A stretch of 64,000 nucleotides of DNA from Bowdeniella nasicola (GTDB lineage: Bacteria; Actinomycetota; Actinomycetes; Actinomycetales; Actinomycetaceae), in NCBI RefSeq assembly GCF_900107735.1, contig NZ_FNQV01000014.1:1-64000 (forward strand). Reading direction: 5' to 3'. Positions 27,099 through 36,860 of this stretch are shown here, in pieces. The notes beneath the pieces were generated by a model that saw nothing but the letters and a program-made list of their open reading frames with translations, was not told the origin of the DNA and made no database searches. Position 1 is the first letter of the stretch, and each line of letters begins with the position of its first letter. The translations under genes were made by a program, and so were the position numbers.

Positions 27099-28636
27099 AG
27101 CTCGCCCGCACGCTCGCTGTCAGCCTGAGCGGACTCGTCGGCGATGTCGTGACGGTCGAGGCGCACCTCGCGACGCACATCCCGCGCTTCACTCTCGTCG
27201 GGCTGCCCGACGCATCGCTTGCCGAGGCGAAGGATCGGGTGCGTGCAGCGATCGAATCCTGCGGACGCATCCTGCCGCCGCAGCGCATCACCGTGAACCT
27301 GCAGCCCGCCTCGCTGCCGAAGACCGGATCCGGGTTCGACCTGGCGATCGCGATCGCCGTGCTCGTTGCGAACGAGCCTGCCGCCTATCGGCCCTCCATT
27401 ACCGACGTCGTCCACATCGGCGAACTTGGCCTCGATGGCGCGATCCTGCCGGTGCGTGGCGTCCTACCGGCGGTGCAGGCCGCCAAGGCAGCCGGCTACC
27501 GCGCGGTCGTGACGAGCCGCGCGAATGAGGCCGAGGCGAGGCTCGTGCCCGAGATGGATGTGCTCGCCTTTGATCACATGTCCCACCTGCTGCACCACTA
27601 CGCGCTCGAGTGCACCGTGACGCCCATGCCAGTGATCAACCGGCTGGCTATCGCTGCCGACGATCAGTGCGCCGAGGCACTCGACTTTTCTGACGTCACC
27701 GGTCAAGACGATGCCAAGCACGCCCTCGAAGTCGCCGCGGCGGGTGGCCACCACGTCCTCCTCATGGGCCCGCCCGGCACCGGCAAGACGATGCTCGCTT
27801 CCCGGCTCCCGACGATCCTGCCGCCCCTTGACGACGACGTCGCTGTCGCGGTCTCCTCAGTGCGTTCCGTGCTGGGGACGTTTAGCGGCACCGAACTCGT
27901 CCGGACGCCGCCGTTTGTGGCGCCCCACCACTCCGCCTCGCGGGCATCGCTCGTTGGCGGTGGGGCCCGTATCGCGCGCCCCGGTGCGATCTCCCAGGCC
28001 CACGGCGGGGTCCTGTTCCTCGACGAAGCACCCGAATTCGGCGCCGCCAATCTTCAGCTTCTGCGTCAGCCGCTCGAATCGGGCGAGATTTCGATCCATC
28101 GATCGCAATCGGTGGCGACCTACCCGGCTCGCTTCCAACTCGTCTTGGCCGCGAACCCGTGCCCGTGCGGCAACGGCCATGGCAAGGGTGCTCGCTGCCG
28201 GTGCACGCCACTGCAGAAGCGTCGCTATCTCGAGGCGCTGTCGGGCCCACTGCTCGATCGCATCGATATTCGCAGCCACGTCATGGCACCCTCGACGTCC
28301 CGTCCCCTCGCAGGCACCGAAACAAGCGCCATGATCGCGCAGCGCGTCGCCAATGCTAGGAACCGGCAGGCCGAGCGGTGGCGTGACTACCCGTTCTCGC
28401 TGAACGCTCATGTGCCAGCGAAGATCCTGCGCGGCGCCGACTCCCCGTTTCCCGCCTCGGCTCGCACGATGCTCGATCCGTATCTCGCGCGCGGCCACAT
28501 AACGTTACGCGGACTCGATCGCATCCTTCGCCTCGCGCTCACCCTGGCGGATCTGCGCGGGACAGCGCCCACGCGCGATGACATCTCAACGGCCCTACTG
28601 CTTCGTATCGGAGACGACCATGCTCACGTGGCGTAA
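27095..28636 (+). CDS. comM: YifB/ComM-family AAA+ ATPase (Mg-chelatase-like)
   Basis: ComM is a hexameric helicase that promotes branch migration during natural transformation. GTG 27095 overlaps the yraN stop and gives 513 residues. The N-terminal Lon-like domain (VEAHLATHIPRFTLVGLPDASLAEAKDRV) precedes Walker A GPPGTGKT, Walker B GVLFLDEAPEF, and the zinc-like loop NPCPCGNGHGKGARCRC. The lid carries GPLLDRIDI. It overlaps dprA by 17 bases, so yraN-comM-dprA are translationally linked. Confidence 0.94.
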   Translation: MKLARTLAVSLSGLVGDVVTVEAHLATHIPRFTLVGLPDASLAEAKDRVRAAIESCGRILPPQRITVNLQPASLPKTGSGFDLAIAIAVLVANEPAAYRPSITDVVHIGELGLDGAILPVRGVLPAVQAAKAAGYRAVVTSRANEAEARLVPEMDVLAFDHMSHLLHHYALECTVTPMPVINRLAIAADDQCAEALDFSDVTGQDDAKHALEVAAAGGHHVLLMGPPGTGKTMLASRLPTILPPLDDDVAVAVSSVRSVLGTFSGTELVRTPPFVAPHHSASRASLVGGGARIARPGAISQAHGGVLFLDEAPEFGAANLQLLRQPLESGEISIHRSQSVATYPARFQLVLAANPCPCGNGHGKGARCRCTPLQKRRYLEALSGPLLDRIDIRSHVMAPSTSRPLAGTETSAMIAQRVANARNRQAERWRDYPFSLNAHVPAKILRGADSPFPASARTMLDPYLARGHITLRGLDRILRLALTLADLRGTAPTRDDISTALLLRIGDDHAHVA

Positions 28637-29756
28637 CTATTCCCACCCCGTCCGAATGGCCTATGCCGCATGGTCGGCGCTGACCGAAAGCGGCGACGGT
28701 GATGCCCACCGCCTCATCGCCCGACATGGGCCCATTGAGGCACTCAACCTCGTGGGCAGCGCGATCGCGGGCGGCACCGAGATCGCCGTTCCCGGCAAAG
28801 CGGTGCAACGCTGGGCGCCGCGCATCGCGGCTCTCCATCTCGACGAGCTCGTTGACCGCCACCTGAGCTACGGGGGCTTCCTGCTCACGCCCGACGATGA
28901 TGCCTGGCCGAGACCCTTTGCTGACCTGGGCGACCGCGCCCCGTTTGCGCTGTGGGCTCGCGGCAAGAACCTCACGACGCTCATGAGCGCGGCGCCGCAC
29001 GTCTCAATCGTTGGAGCGCGCGCCGCCACCACGTACGGGCTGCACATGGCAACGGAGCTCGCCTCGCACCTGGCAACTCTTGGCCACACGATCGTTTCCG
29101 GCGGCGCCTTCGGGATCGATGGGGCGGCGCACCGCGGCGCGCTCGCCGTCGATGGCCCTACCATCGCGATCCTCGCGGGAGGTCCCGACAGGTTCTATCC
29201 GGCAGCGCACACATCCCTGCTGGAAGCAATCGAAAGCCGCGGGCTGATCATCAGTGAACACCCGCCCGGACGCGCGCCCTCGCGGTTCCGGTTCCTGGAA
29301 CGCAATCGCCTCATTGCCGCCCTCGGAGAGGTCACGATCGTCGTGCAGGCGGCATTGCGTAGCGGTGCCCTACGCACCGCTCGCGACGCTAGCGAACTTG
29401 GACGCCACGTCGCGGCCATTCCTGGCCCGGTCACCGATATGGCGAGCGCCGGCTGCCACGAGGCGATTCGCTCCCAGCTGGCGGTGCTCGTGACCGATGC
29501 CGACGAGGTCCGCGAGCTCATCGCACCGATCGGCACCCACGATGCCACGAAGGTATCCGAGCAAGCTGGCCTCCTCGATGGACTCGAGCCCCACGAGGCC
29601 AAGGTGCTCGATGTACTCCCGCCCCGCGGCAGCTACGAGCTCACCCGCGTTGCCGAAGAAAGTGCGCTGTCCATCGAGGACGCTCGCGCGGCCCTCGGCA
29701 TGCTGACGCTGGCCGGAAAAGTCGAACAGGTGGGCCATGCATTCCGACGTTCGTGA
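28620..29756 (+). CDS. dprA: DNA processing protein DprA
   Basis: DprA protects incoming single-stranded DNA and loads RecA. From ATG 28620 it has 378 residues. The Rossmann-like core includes SIVGARAATTYGLHMATELA, TIVSGGAFGIDGAAHRGAL, ILAGGPDRFYPAAH and RNRLIAALGEVTIVVQAALRSGALRTA. A C-terminal winged-helix region ends the protein. In actinobacteria it is often present even where competence is unknown. Confidence 0.94.
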   Translation: MLTWRNYSHPVRMAYAAWSALTESGDGDAHRLIARHGPIEALNLVGSAIAGGTEIAVPGKAVQRWAPRIAALHLDELVDRHLSYGGFLLTPDDDAWPRPFADLGDRAPFALWARGKNLTTLMSAAPHVSIVGARAATTYGLHMATELASHLATLGHTIVSGGAFGIDGAAHRGALAVDGPTIAILAGGPDRFYPAAHTSLLEAIESRGLIISEHPPGRAPSRFRFLERNRLIAALGEVTIVVQAALRSGALRTARDASELGRHVAAIPGPVTDMASAGCHEAIRSQLAVLVTDADEVRELIAPIGTHDATKVSEQAGLLDGLEPHEAKVLDVLPPRGSYELTRVAEESALSIEDARAALGMLTLAGKVEQVGHAFRRS

Positions 29757-29780
29757 GGAGGCCGTGGCACGATTGAGGGC

Positions 29781-30707
29781 ATGGCCCCGGTCCTTTCTCG
29801 CTACGCTGACTTCTTGCGCTATGAGCGCGACGTCAGCGAGAACACCGTGCGCGCCTACCTCTCCGATGTGCGCTCGCTCCTGATATTTGCGGCGCCGGAT
29901 TCCACGACGGCGGCAGCACTGGAGGATTCGTCCCCCGAATCGCTCGAACCTTTCGCCTTCACCCTCACGACGCTGCGCGGCTGGCTCGCGACGCTCGCCG
30001 CAGCGGGGGAGTCACGCGCATCGCTTGCGCGCCGCACCTCCGCCATTAAGCAGTTCTTCTCTTGGGCCGCCAATGTCTCGCTCATCGAATCGAACCCGGC
30101 GCTCCGGCTCGTCGCTCCCAAACGTGACTCCCGGTTGCCGACGGTTCTTCGAGAAGACGAAGTCACGACGCTGCTCGCACTCGCCAACGAGGAAGCAGCC
30201 GACGACGATCCGATAAAGATCCGGGACGCCGCGATCTTTGAGCTCATCTATGCGGCGGGACTGCGCGTCAGTGAAGCCGCCGAGTTGCCCCTGCATGCAA
30301 TCGACCGGTCACGGCTCGTTGTCACCGTCACCGGTAAAGGCCGCAAAACCCGCACGGTGCCGATCGGACGACCCGCGCTACAAGCGATCGACCGCTGGCT
30401 TGCCGTCCGAGCGGACATCGCTGCGAACGACGCCAGCACGCTCTTCATCGGTGCACGTGGCGGGCGCCTTGACCCGCGAACCATTCGAGCGGCGTTGCAT
30501 CGCCTCGCTACGCGCGCCGGCGTGCGCGATATTGCGCCGCACGGACTACGGCACTCGGCCGCAACGCACGTCCTCGACGGGGGAGCAGACCTGCGCACGG
30601 TCCAAGAGCTGCTGGGACATTCCTCGCTCTCAACGACGCAGCGCTACACCCACGTCACGAAAGATAAGCTTCGAGCCGCGTTCGAGCAGGCCCATCCCCG
30701 CGCTTAG
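29781..30707 (+). CDS. xerC: Tyrosine recombinase XerC
   Basis: XerC resolves chromosome dimers at dif with XerD. The 308-residue protein has the SAM-like N-domain (ENTVRAYLSDVRSLL) and the catalytic set Arg162 (GLRVSEAAEL), Lys186, His254 and Arg257 (HGLRHSAATH), His280 (LLGHSS) and Tyr289 (TTQRYTHV). A 60-residue Ala/Ser/Glu stretch lengthens the N-terminal half. It follows dprA by 24 bases; its stop overlaps that of the convergent M23 peptidase. Confidence 0.94.
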   Translation: MAPVLSRYADFLRYERDVSENTVRAYLSDVRSLLIFAAPDSTTAAALEDSSPESLEPFAFTLTTLRGWLATLAAAGESRASLARRTSAIKQFFSWAANVSLIESNPALRLVAPKRDSRLPTVLREDEVTTLLALANEEAADDDPIKIRDAAIFELIYAAGLRVSEAAELPLHAIDRSRLVVTVTGKGRKTRTVPIGRPALQAIDRWLAVRADIAANDASTLFIGARGGRLDPRTIRAALHRLATRAGVRDIAPHGLRHSAATHVLDGGADLRTVQELLGHSSLSTTQRYTHVTKDKLRAAFEQAHPRA

Positions 30708-31225
30708 TCGCGATCGGGCACGAGCCGGTAGCGCAGCGGCTGGAGCAGCAGCAGCGGATCGATGTATTGCTCGTTTCGCCCTGTCCCGTATTTCGCGCCC
30801 CAATGCAGGCAGGAAGCCCCCTCGCAGTGGCCCGGCAGGAGCTCGCCGATGAGGTCCCCTCGGGCGATGACGTCTCCCACGCTCACGAGGGCTTGAACGG
30901 GCTCGTACGTCGTGCGCAGCCCGCCCGCGTGTTCCAGTGCCACGACGGGCTTGCCGCCGACCTTGCCCGCGAAGGCGACCCGGCCCGCCCCCGCACCTCG
31001 AACAGGTGAGCCCGCCCCAGCCTCCAGATCAACTCCGCGATGTCCGCTCTGCCAGCGCTGGGCGGGCAGATCAAAAGCACGCAGCACCGCTACGGGCCCG
31101 CCGGTCGGCCAGTCGAAGTCAAGATCGCTCGACTCCGGCGTTCGCGTTACTGCAGCGCCCGGGGAGAACAGCAGCACCACCATGGTGAGTGCCAACAGCC
31201 CTGCCGCACGTACTCGTCGATTCAT
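30704..31225 (-). CDS. Secreted M23-family (LytM-type) peptidase
   Basis: A 173-residue exported protein. From ATG 31225 it starts NRRVRAAGLLALTMVVLL, a Sec signal peptide with cleavage likely around residue 28. The peptidase domain has GHRGVDLEAGAGSPV (His and Asp zinc ligands), VVALEHAGG and CLHWGAKYG. Family members cut peptidoglycan crosslinks or, if degenerate, regulate amidases. An ATG at 31270 is also in frame but would put 15 residues before the signal. It corresponds by position to Rv2891 next to rpsB. Confidence 0.85.
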   Translation of the reverse strand: MNRRVRAAGLLALTMVVLLFSPGAAVTRTPESSDLDFDWPTGGPVAVLRAFDLPAQRWQSGHRGVDLEAGAGSPVRGAGAGRVAFAGKVGGKPVVALEHAGGLRTTYEPVQALVSVGDVIARGDLIGELLPGHCEGASCLHWGAKYGTGRNEQYIDPLLLLQPLRYRLVPDRD

Positions 31226-31572
31226 GGCCCTACCGTGCACCGCGACGTGGCGATCCAGGAGTTTCGTCATCGTCGCAGCGCCACGCCGAGCGCCCTGGGC
31301 CCCAGTGTGGATGGCGACAGCCGCCGCATGTGGGCAACCTCGCCGCAGGATCGGCGCATTCGTCGTGGCTCGACGCGGCGCAATCAGGTAAACTCACGCG
31401 TGGCAACGTGTGGAAACTCTTCTGCTCGTTGACTATCGCGTGCGTGGAAAACCTCGCCCGGCATCGGTCCCCCTGGGGCGCCCGGCGAACCGCGCACTAG
31501 GACTATCAACCGAAATCAGGGTAGCTACGCTGCCCGAAATACGCAGGCAACCGTCTGCGGGAAGGAAGCGTC
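31226..31572 (+). promoter_or_regulatory. Intergenic region with the rpsB leader
   Basis: This stretch separates the divergent M23 gene and rpsB. I see no convincing gene in it. A TAAACT hexamer at 31389-31394 could be a -10 element for rpsB, with only a poor -35 (tggctc, 31366-31371). A second possible -10 is near 31530 (tagcta). A small hairpin (cgcag/ctgcg, around 31550-31562) lies just before the strong GGGAAGGAAG ribosome binding site. A long leader is expected if S2 represses its own mRNA, as is known in other bacteria; no motif here proves this. Confidence 0.3.
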
Positions 31573-32532
31573 ATGGCCGTCGTAACCATGCGCCAGCTGC
31601 TGGAGTCCGGCGTCCACTTCGGACACCAGACCCGTCGCTGGAACCCCAAGATGAAGCGTTTCATCCTCACGGAACGCAATGGCATCTACATCATCGATCT
31701 GCAGCAGTCGCTGACCGACATTGATCGCGCCTACGACTTTGTTAAGGAAACCGTCGCCCACGGCGGCACCATCCTGTTCGTTGGCACCAAGAAGCAGGCC
31801 CAGGAAGCCGTGGCCGAGCAGGCCCAGCGCGTGGGGATGCCGTTCGTCAACCAGCGTTGGCTCGGTGGCATGCTCACCAACTTCGGCACCGTCCACAAGC
31901 GCCTGCAGCGCCTGAAGGAACTCGAGCAGGTCGACTTCGATGACGTCGCCGGCTCCGGCCTGACGAAGAAGGAACTGCTCATGCAGTCCCGCGAGAAGGA
32001 CAAGCTCTCGCGCACCCTCGGCGGCATCCGCGACATGGCCAAGGTCCCCTCGGCCGTGTGGATCGTGGACACCAACAAGGAACACCTCGCCGTCGCTGAG
32101 GCCAAGAAGCTCAACATTCCGATCGTCGCGATCCTCGACACCAACTGTGATCCCGACGAGGTCGACTACGGCATCCCGGGCAACGACGACGCGATCCGCT
32201 CCGTCGCCGTGCTCACCCGCGTCATCGCCGATGCCGCTGCCGAAGGCCTCGTGACCCGCCACGGTGGCTCCACCGGCGAAGCCGGCGAGGGCGAAGCACT
32301 GGCCGAGTGGGAGCGCGAGATGCTCGAAGGCTCCGGCGAGGACAAGACCGCCACCGAGGCCGACGAGTCGGCCGAAGCGGCCGAGCAGGCCCCGGCTGAA
32401 GCCTCGACGACGGAAGAGTCCGCAGTCGAGACCGCCACTCCCGAGTCGACCCCGGCCGGTGACGTGGACCAGGAGACCACCTCGGAGACCGTCGTCGAAG
32501 GCGACAAGTCCGAGACCACCGACAACGCCTAA
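31573..32532 (+). CDS. rpsB: Small ribosomal subunit protein uS2 with acidic tail
   Basis: S2 is a late-assembling 30S protein. Residues 1-235 are canonical: [51 protein letters not shown] and [24 protein letters not shown]. The remaining 80 or so residues are a Glu/Ser/Thr/Ala-rich low-complexity tail. Some actinobacterial S2 proteins have shorter tails of this kind. It starts the rpsB-tsf pair, 12 bases before tsf. Confidence 0.97.
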   Translation: MAVVTMRQLLESGVHFGHQTRRWNPKMKRFILTERNGIYIIDLQQSLTDIDRAYDFVKETVAHGGTILFVGTKKQAQEAVAEQAQRVGMPFVNQRWLGGMLTNFGTVHKRLQRLKELEQVDFDDVAGSGLTKKELLMQSREKDKLSRTLGGIRDMAKVPSAVWIVDTNKEHLAVAEAKKLNIPIVAILDTNCDPDEVDYGIPGNDDAIRSVAVLTRVIADAAAEGLVTRHGGSTGEAGEGEALAEWEREMLEGSGEDKTATEADESAEAAEQAPAEASTTEESAVETATPESTPAGDVDQETTSETVVEGDKSETTDNA

Positions 32533-32544
32533 GGAGAACCATCC

Positions 32545-33369
32545 ATGGCTAACTACACCGCTGCTGACATCAAAGCGCTGCGCGAAAAGACCGGCGCCGG
32601 CATGCTCGACGTGAAGAAGGCTCTCGACGAGGCTGACGGCGACGCCGAAAAGGCTCACGAGATCATCCGCGTCAAGGGGCTGAAGGGCATCGCCAAGCGC
32701 GAGGGCCGTTCCACCTCCGAGGGCATCATTGCCACCGACGTGCGCCCCGGCGAGGGCGGCCAGGTCGGCACGATGATCGAGATCAACTGCGAGACCGACT
32801 TCGTTGCGAAGTCCGGCCCGTTCATCGAGATCGCCGACAAGGCCGTCGCCTACGCGGCCGAGCACGGCATCGCGACGCCGGAAGAGCTGCTGAACTCCGA
32901 CTTCGGCCAGACCTTCACCGACGCCACCGCGCCGCTCGGTGAGAAGATCGTCATCCGCCGCATCGCGTCGGTCACCGGCGAGAACGTCGAGGTCTACCTG
33001 CACCGCACCGCCAAGGACCTGCCGCCGCAGGTTGGCGTGCTCGTCGCCTCCGACGCCGCTGGCGCCGAGGTGGCCCGCGACGTCGCGATGCACATCGCGG
33101 CTTACTCGCCGAACTTCCTGTCCCGCGACGAGGTTCCCACCGAAACCGTCGAGGACGAGCGTCGTATCGCCGAGGAAACCGCGAAGAACGAAGGCAAGCC
33201 CGAGCAGGCGCTGCCGAAGATCGTGGAAGGCCGCATGAACGGCTTCTTCAAGGAGAACTGCCTGCTGGACCAGGCCTTCGCCCGCGATCCGAAGCAGACC
33301 GTCGGCCAGATCGTGTCCGCCACCGGCGGCACCATCACCGGCTTCGCTCGCTTCCGCGTCGGCGCCTAA
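32545..33369 (+). CDS. tsf: Elongation factor Ts
   Basis: EF-Ts exchanges GDP for GTP on EF-Tu. The 274-residue protein shows the N-terminal UBA-like motif (IKALREKTGAGMLDVKKALDEADGD), MIEINCETDFVAK and the dimerisation core. AAGGAGAACC precedes the ATG. A long hairpin after the stop separates it from pyrH. Confidence 0.97.
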   Translation: MANYTAADIKALREKTGAGMLDVKKALDEADGDAEKAHEIIRVKGLKGIAKREGRSTSEGIIATDVRPGEGGQVGTMIEINCETDFVAKSGPFIEIADKAVAYAAEHGIATPEELLNSDFGQTFTDATAPLGEKIVIRRIASVTGENVEVYLHRTAKDLPPQVGVLVASDAAGAEVARDVAMHIAAYSPNFLSRDEVPTETVEDERRIAEETAKNEGKPEQALPKIVEGRMNGFFKENCLLDQAFARDPKQTVGQIVSATGGTITGFARFRVGA

Positions 33370-33376
33370 TGTCGCC

Positions 33377-33411
33377 CCGGCCCCGCTTCGCACTGCGCGA
33401 GGCGGGGCCGG
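33377..33411 (+). terminator. Long GC-rich hairpin between tsf and pyrH
   Basis: A stem of about 15 pairs (ccggccccgcttcgc against gcgaggcggggccgg, one G-T pair) encloses the loop actgc. It starts seven bases after the tsf stop, with no T-run after it. It could terminate part of the transcripts or protect the rpsB-tsf mRNA end. Confidence 0.6.
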
Positions 33412-33448
33412 CCCATAACCACCACCCACCACCTGCAAACGAGGAATG

Positions 33449-34165
33449 ATGTCCGAAAAGCCCCGTCGCGTCCTGCTCAAACTCTCCGGCGAAGTCTTCG
33501 GCGGCGGCACTCTCGGATTGGACATCGACGTCCTGAACCTCATTGCCTCCCAAATTCACGACGCCGTCACCGAAGGCGTCCAGGTCGCCTGCGTCGTTGG
33601 CGGCGGCAACTTCTTCCGCGGCGCCGAACTGTCCAGCCGCGGCTTTGACCGCGCCCGCGCGGATTACATGGGCATGCTCGGCACCGTCATCAACGCACTC
33701 GCGCTGCAAGACGCCATCGAGCAGGCCGGCACCCGCACCCGCGTGCAAACCGCCATCACCATGGGCCAGGTCGCCGAGCCCTACATTCCGCTGCGCGCCA
33801 TCCGCCACATGGAAAAGGGCCGCGTCGTCGTCTTCGGCGCCGGCGCCGGCATGCCCTATTTCTCGACGGATACCGTCTCCGCGCAGCGCGCCCTGGAGAC
33901 GAACTGCGATGAGCTGCTCGTCGGCAAATCTGGCGTCGACGGCGTCTACACGGCCGACCCGAAGTTCGACCCGAACGCAGAAAAACTCGATTACGTCACC
34001 TACCACGACGCCCTTGCCAAGGGCCTGAAGGTCGTCGACGCGACGGCCTTCTCGCTGTGCATGGACAACGGCCTGAACATGCGCGTGTTCGGCATGAGCG
34101 AGCCCGGCAATGTCGCGCGGGCGCTTCGAGGTGACACAATAGGAACATTGGTTAGCGCCTCCTAG
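33449..34165 (+). CDS. pyrH: Uridylate kinase
   Basis: PyrH phosphorylates UMP to UDP. It belongs to the amino-acid-kinase fold: [54 protein letters not shown] and [19 protein letters not shown] choose the second of two tandem ATGs (33449), better spaced from GAGGA; 33446 is possible. It begins a pyrH-frr-cdsA-rlmN series. Confidence 0.96.
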   Translation: MSEKPRRVLLKLSGEVFGGGTLGLDIDVLNLIASQIHDAVTEGVQVACVVGGGNFFRGAELSSRGFDRARADYMGMLGTVINALALQDAIEQAGTRTRVQTAITMGQVAEPYIPLRAIRHMEKGRVVVFGAGAGMPYFSTDTVSAQRALETNCDELLVGKSGVDGVYTADPKFDPNAEKLDYVTYHDALAKGLKVVDATAFSLCMDNGLNMRVFGMSEPGNVARALRGDTIGTLVSAS

Positions 34166-34206
34166 CGGCGCCGCCGGTAGCGAGATACCCCCTGTAAGGA
34201 GCACAA

Positions 34207-34764
34207 GTGATTGACGATATTCTCCTCGAAGCCGAGGAGCAGATGAGCAAGGCCGTGGACTTCACGCGCGAAGAGTTCGGCAATATCCGCACCGGCCGCG
34301 CCAACGCCGCGATGTTCGAATCGATCCTGGTGGACTACTACGGCGCGCCGACCCCGCTGCAGCAGCTCGCGGGCCTGACGATTCCCGAGGCCCGCATGGT
34401 CCTCATCAACCCCTACGACCGCGGCGCCACCGACGCCATCGTGCGCGCGCTGCGCGAATCCGACCTGGGCGTCAACCCCACGGACGACGGCCAGCACATC
34501 CGCGTCGCGCTGCCGATCCTGACGGAAGAGCGCCGCAAGGAGTATGTCAAGCTCGCCAAGACGAAGGCCGAGGACGCCCGCATCTCCGTGCGCCACGAAC
34601 GCCGCAAGGCGATGGACGCCCTGAACAAGCTGAAGAAGGACGGCGACGAGGGCGAAGACGCCGTCGAGCGCGGCGAAAAGGAGCTGGAAGGGCTGACCAA
34701 GAAGTACGTCGAGCTCATCGACGAGCTGCTGGACGCCAAGGAAACCGACCTCCTCGAAATCTAA
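34207..34764 (+). CDS. frr: Ribosome recycling factor
   Basis: RRF splits post-termination ribosomes with EF-G. The 185-residue protein shows EQMSKAVDFTREEFGNIRTGRAN, the signature, and ends YVELIDELLDAKETDLLEI. A GTG start follows TAAGGAG. The stop is directly followed by the cdsA GTG. Confidence 0.97.
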   Translation: MIDDILLEAEEQMSKAVDFTREEFGNIRTGRANAAMFESILVDYYGAPTPLQQLAGLTIPEARMVLINPYDRGATDAIVRALRESDLGVNPTDDGQHIRVALPILTEERRKEYVKLAKTKAEDARISVRHERRKAMDALNKLKKDGDEGEDAVERGEKELEGLTKKYVELIDELLDAKETDLLEI

Positions 34765-35694
34765 GTGCGCCATAGCGAAGAATCCGATACTCGCGAGGTC
34801 CTTGACCGGCTGCGGGAGGCTCGACGTCGGGCGTCAAGCGCGCTCGTTGAGCCCGCCCCGCCCACCCCAACGGATCCGCCGACGACCCACGGCCGCGCCG
34901 GTCGCGATCTAACCGCCGCCATCGGCGTTGGCATCGGGCTCGCGCTCGTGCTCGTCGCCTCGCTGCTCTACGACATCCGTATCTTCGTCGGCCTCGTCGC
35001 CCTCGTCATCGGCGCGGGCATGTGGGAACTCGCGCGCGCCGTGCGCCTGTCCAACATCCGCATCCCGCTCGAGCCGCTGTGGGTGGGCGGCGCCGGCATG
35101 ATGATCTCCGCGTGGGTCGGCGGCCCATCGGCGCTGCTCATGGCCTTCGCCCTGACCTGCGGCGCGGTCTTCGTCTGGCGCGTCGTCGAAGGTGGGGGAC
35201 TGGCCGCCGTGCGCGATGCCTCCACGGCAATGTTCGTCGCGGCCTACCTGCCATTTTTGGCTTCCTTCGCCGTCCTTTTGGCGCGGCGGCCGGACGGCGC
35301 CTGGGCCGTGCTGACATTCGTCGCGATCGTCGTCGCCTCCGATACCGGCGGCTATATCGCGGGCGTGCTCTTCGGCAAGCACCCGATGAGTCCGTCGATC
35401 TCGCCGAAGAAGTCCTGGGAGGGCTTTGCCGGCTCGATCACGCTTGCCACGGCGATCGCCATTGTCTGCGCGCACTTTGCGCTCGGCCTACCGTGGTGGA
35501 CCGGCGTGCTGCTCGGCGTGCTCGGGGTGTTGACGGGCACCGTCGGCGATCTCGCCGAATCGCTCATCAAACGCGACCTCGGCCTGAAAGACATGGGCAC
35601 GATCCTGCCCGGGCACGGCGGCATCATGGATCGCCTCGACTCCCTGCTCGTGACCGTACCCGTGATCTACCTCGTCTTGGAGGCCGTCGCATGA
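34765..35694 (+). CDS. cdsA: Phosphatidate cytidylyltransferase
   Basis: CdsA makes CDP-diacylglycerol from CTP and phosphatidate in the membrane. The 309-residue protein has a soluble N-terminal arm (about 1-45), then about eight membrane helices. The family signature is near the end: [12 protein letters not shown] and [21 protein letters not shown]. It has no gap to frr and overlaps rlmN by four bases. Confidence 0.95.
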   Translation: MRHSEESDTREVLDRLREARRRASSALVEPAPPTPTDPPTTHGRAGRDLTAAIGVGIGLALVLVASLLYDIRIFVGLVALVIGAGMWELARAVRLSNIRIPLEPLWVGGAGMMISAWVGGPSALLMAFALTCGAVFVWRVVEGGGLAAVRDASTAMFVAAYLPFLASFAVLLARRPDGAWAVLTFVAIVVASDTGGYIAGVLFGKHPMSPSISPKKSWEGFAGSITLATAIAIVCAHFALGLPWWTGVLLGVLGVLTGTVGDLAESLIKRDLGLKDMGTILPGHGGIMDRLDSLLVTVPVIYLVLEAVA

Positions 35695-36860
35695 CATCCG
35701 AACCGACCGGCGCGCCCGTTGAGTCGCTCGACCCGGCCCTGCGCCTGCCGCTGACCTTCACCGCGCCGCGCCGCGGCAAACCGCCCAAGCACTTGGCCGA
35801 CCTCAGCCGCGCCGAGCGGCGCGACCTCGTGAGCGAAGCCGGGCTGCCGGCATTCCGCGCCGATCAGCTCTCGCGCCACTACTTCACGCACTTCACGCGC
35901 GAGCCGGGCGACATGACCGACATTCCCGCGAGCCAGCGCGAATCGCTCACCTCGCTGCTGCTGCCCGAACTCGTCAGCAAGGTCACCGATATCACTGCTG
36001 ACGGCGGCGCCACCATCAAATCGCTGTGGCGGCTCTTCGACGGGGTGCGCGTCGAATCGGTCCTCATGGGCTATGACAATCGCACGACGCTGTGCATCTC
36101 CTCGCAGGCCGGCTGCGGCATGGCCTGCCCGTTTTGCGCCACCGGCCAGATGGGCCTGACGCGCAACCTGTCAACCGCCGAAATCATCGAGCAGGTGCGG
36201 ATCGCGGCGGCGATGAGCCAAAACGGCGCGCTCGCAACTGGCCCGGCTCGCATGTCGAACATCGTCTTCATGGGCATGGGCGAACCACTCGCGAACTATC
36301 GCGCCGTCATCGGCGCCGTGCGCCGCCTCGTGGATGAATCGCCCGAGGGTTTTGGCCTGTCCGCGCGCCACGTCACCGTCTCGACCGTCGGCCTCGTGCC
36401 CGCTATCAATAAGCTCGCGGCCGAGGGGATCCCCGTCACGCTTGCCGTCTCGCTGCACGCTCCCGACGACGAGCTGCGCGACAACCTCATTCCCGTGAAC
36501 TCGCGGTGGAAGGTCGGCGAGCTGCTCGATGCCGCGCGCGCCTACTTCCGCGCGACGGGCCGCCGCGTCTCGATCGAATACGCCCTCATTAAAGACATCA
36601 ACGACCAGGCGTTTCGCGCTCAGTTGCTCGCTGATGAGCTCAACGCGCGCGGCCACGGCTGGGCGCACGTCAACCCCATCCCGCTCAACCCGACGCCCGG
36701 CTCGATGTGGACGGCCGCGAGCGAGCAGGCGACCCGGACCTTCGTCGACACGCTGCGTCGGGCCGGAATTCACACGAGCGTGCGAGATACTCGAGGCAGC
36801 GACATAGACGGCGCGTGCGGCCAGCTCGCGACCGAAGTGCTGAAAGGGGCACAGTCATGA
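35691..36860 (+). CDS. rlmN: Dual-specificity RNA methyltransferase RlmN
   Basis: A radical-SAM enzyme making 2-methyladenosine at 23S A2503 and tRNA A37. From ATG 35691 it has 389 residues. The cluster motif CGMACPFC places Cys142, Cys146 and Cys149. Other parts are [51 protein letters not shown] and the closing DGACGQLA Cys used in the methyl transfer. Both neighbours overlap it by four bases. Confidence 0.96.
   Translation: MTSEPTGAPVESLDPALRLPLTFTAPRRGKPPKHLADLSRAERRDLVSEAGLPAFRADQLSRHYFTHFTREPGDMTDIPASQRESLTSLLLPELVSKVTDITADGGATIKSLWRLFDGVRVESVLMGYDNRTTLCISSQAGCGMACPFCATGQMGLTRNLSTAEIIEQVRIAAAMSQNGALATGPARMSNIVFMGMGEPLANYRAVIGAVRRLVDESPEGFGLSARHVTVSTVGLVPAINKLAAEGIPVTLAVSLHAPDDELRDNLIPVNSRWKVGELLDAARAYFRATGRRVSIEYALIKDINDQAFRAQLLADELNARGHGWAHVNPIPLNPTPGSMWTAASEQATRTFVDTLRRAGIHTSVRDTRGSDIDGACGQLATEVLKGAQS

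Noticed and set aside
31525-33543. 672-residue minus-strand frame
   Set aside because: It covers rpsB and tsf in antisense and has a typical shadow composition.
35022-35690. Upstream extension of the rlmN reading frame
   Set aside because: The extra 223 codons lie inside cdsA and read as Arg-rich shadow; ATG 35691 gives a normal RlmN.
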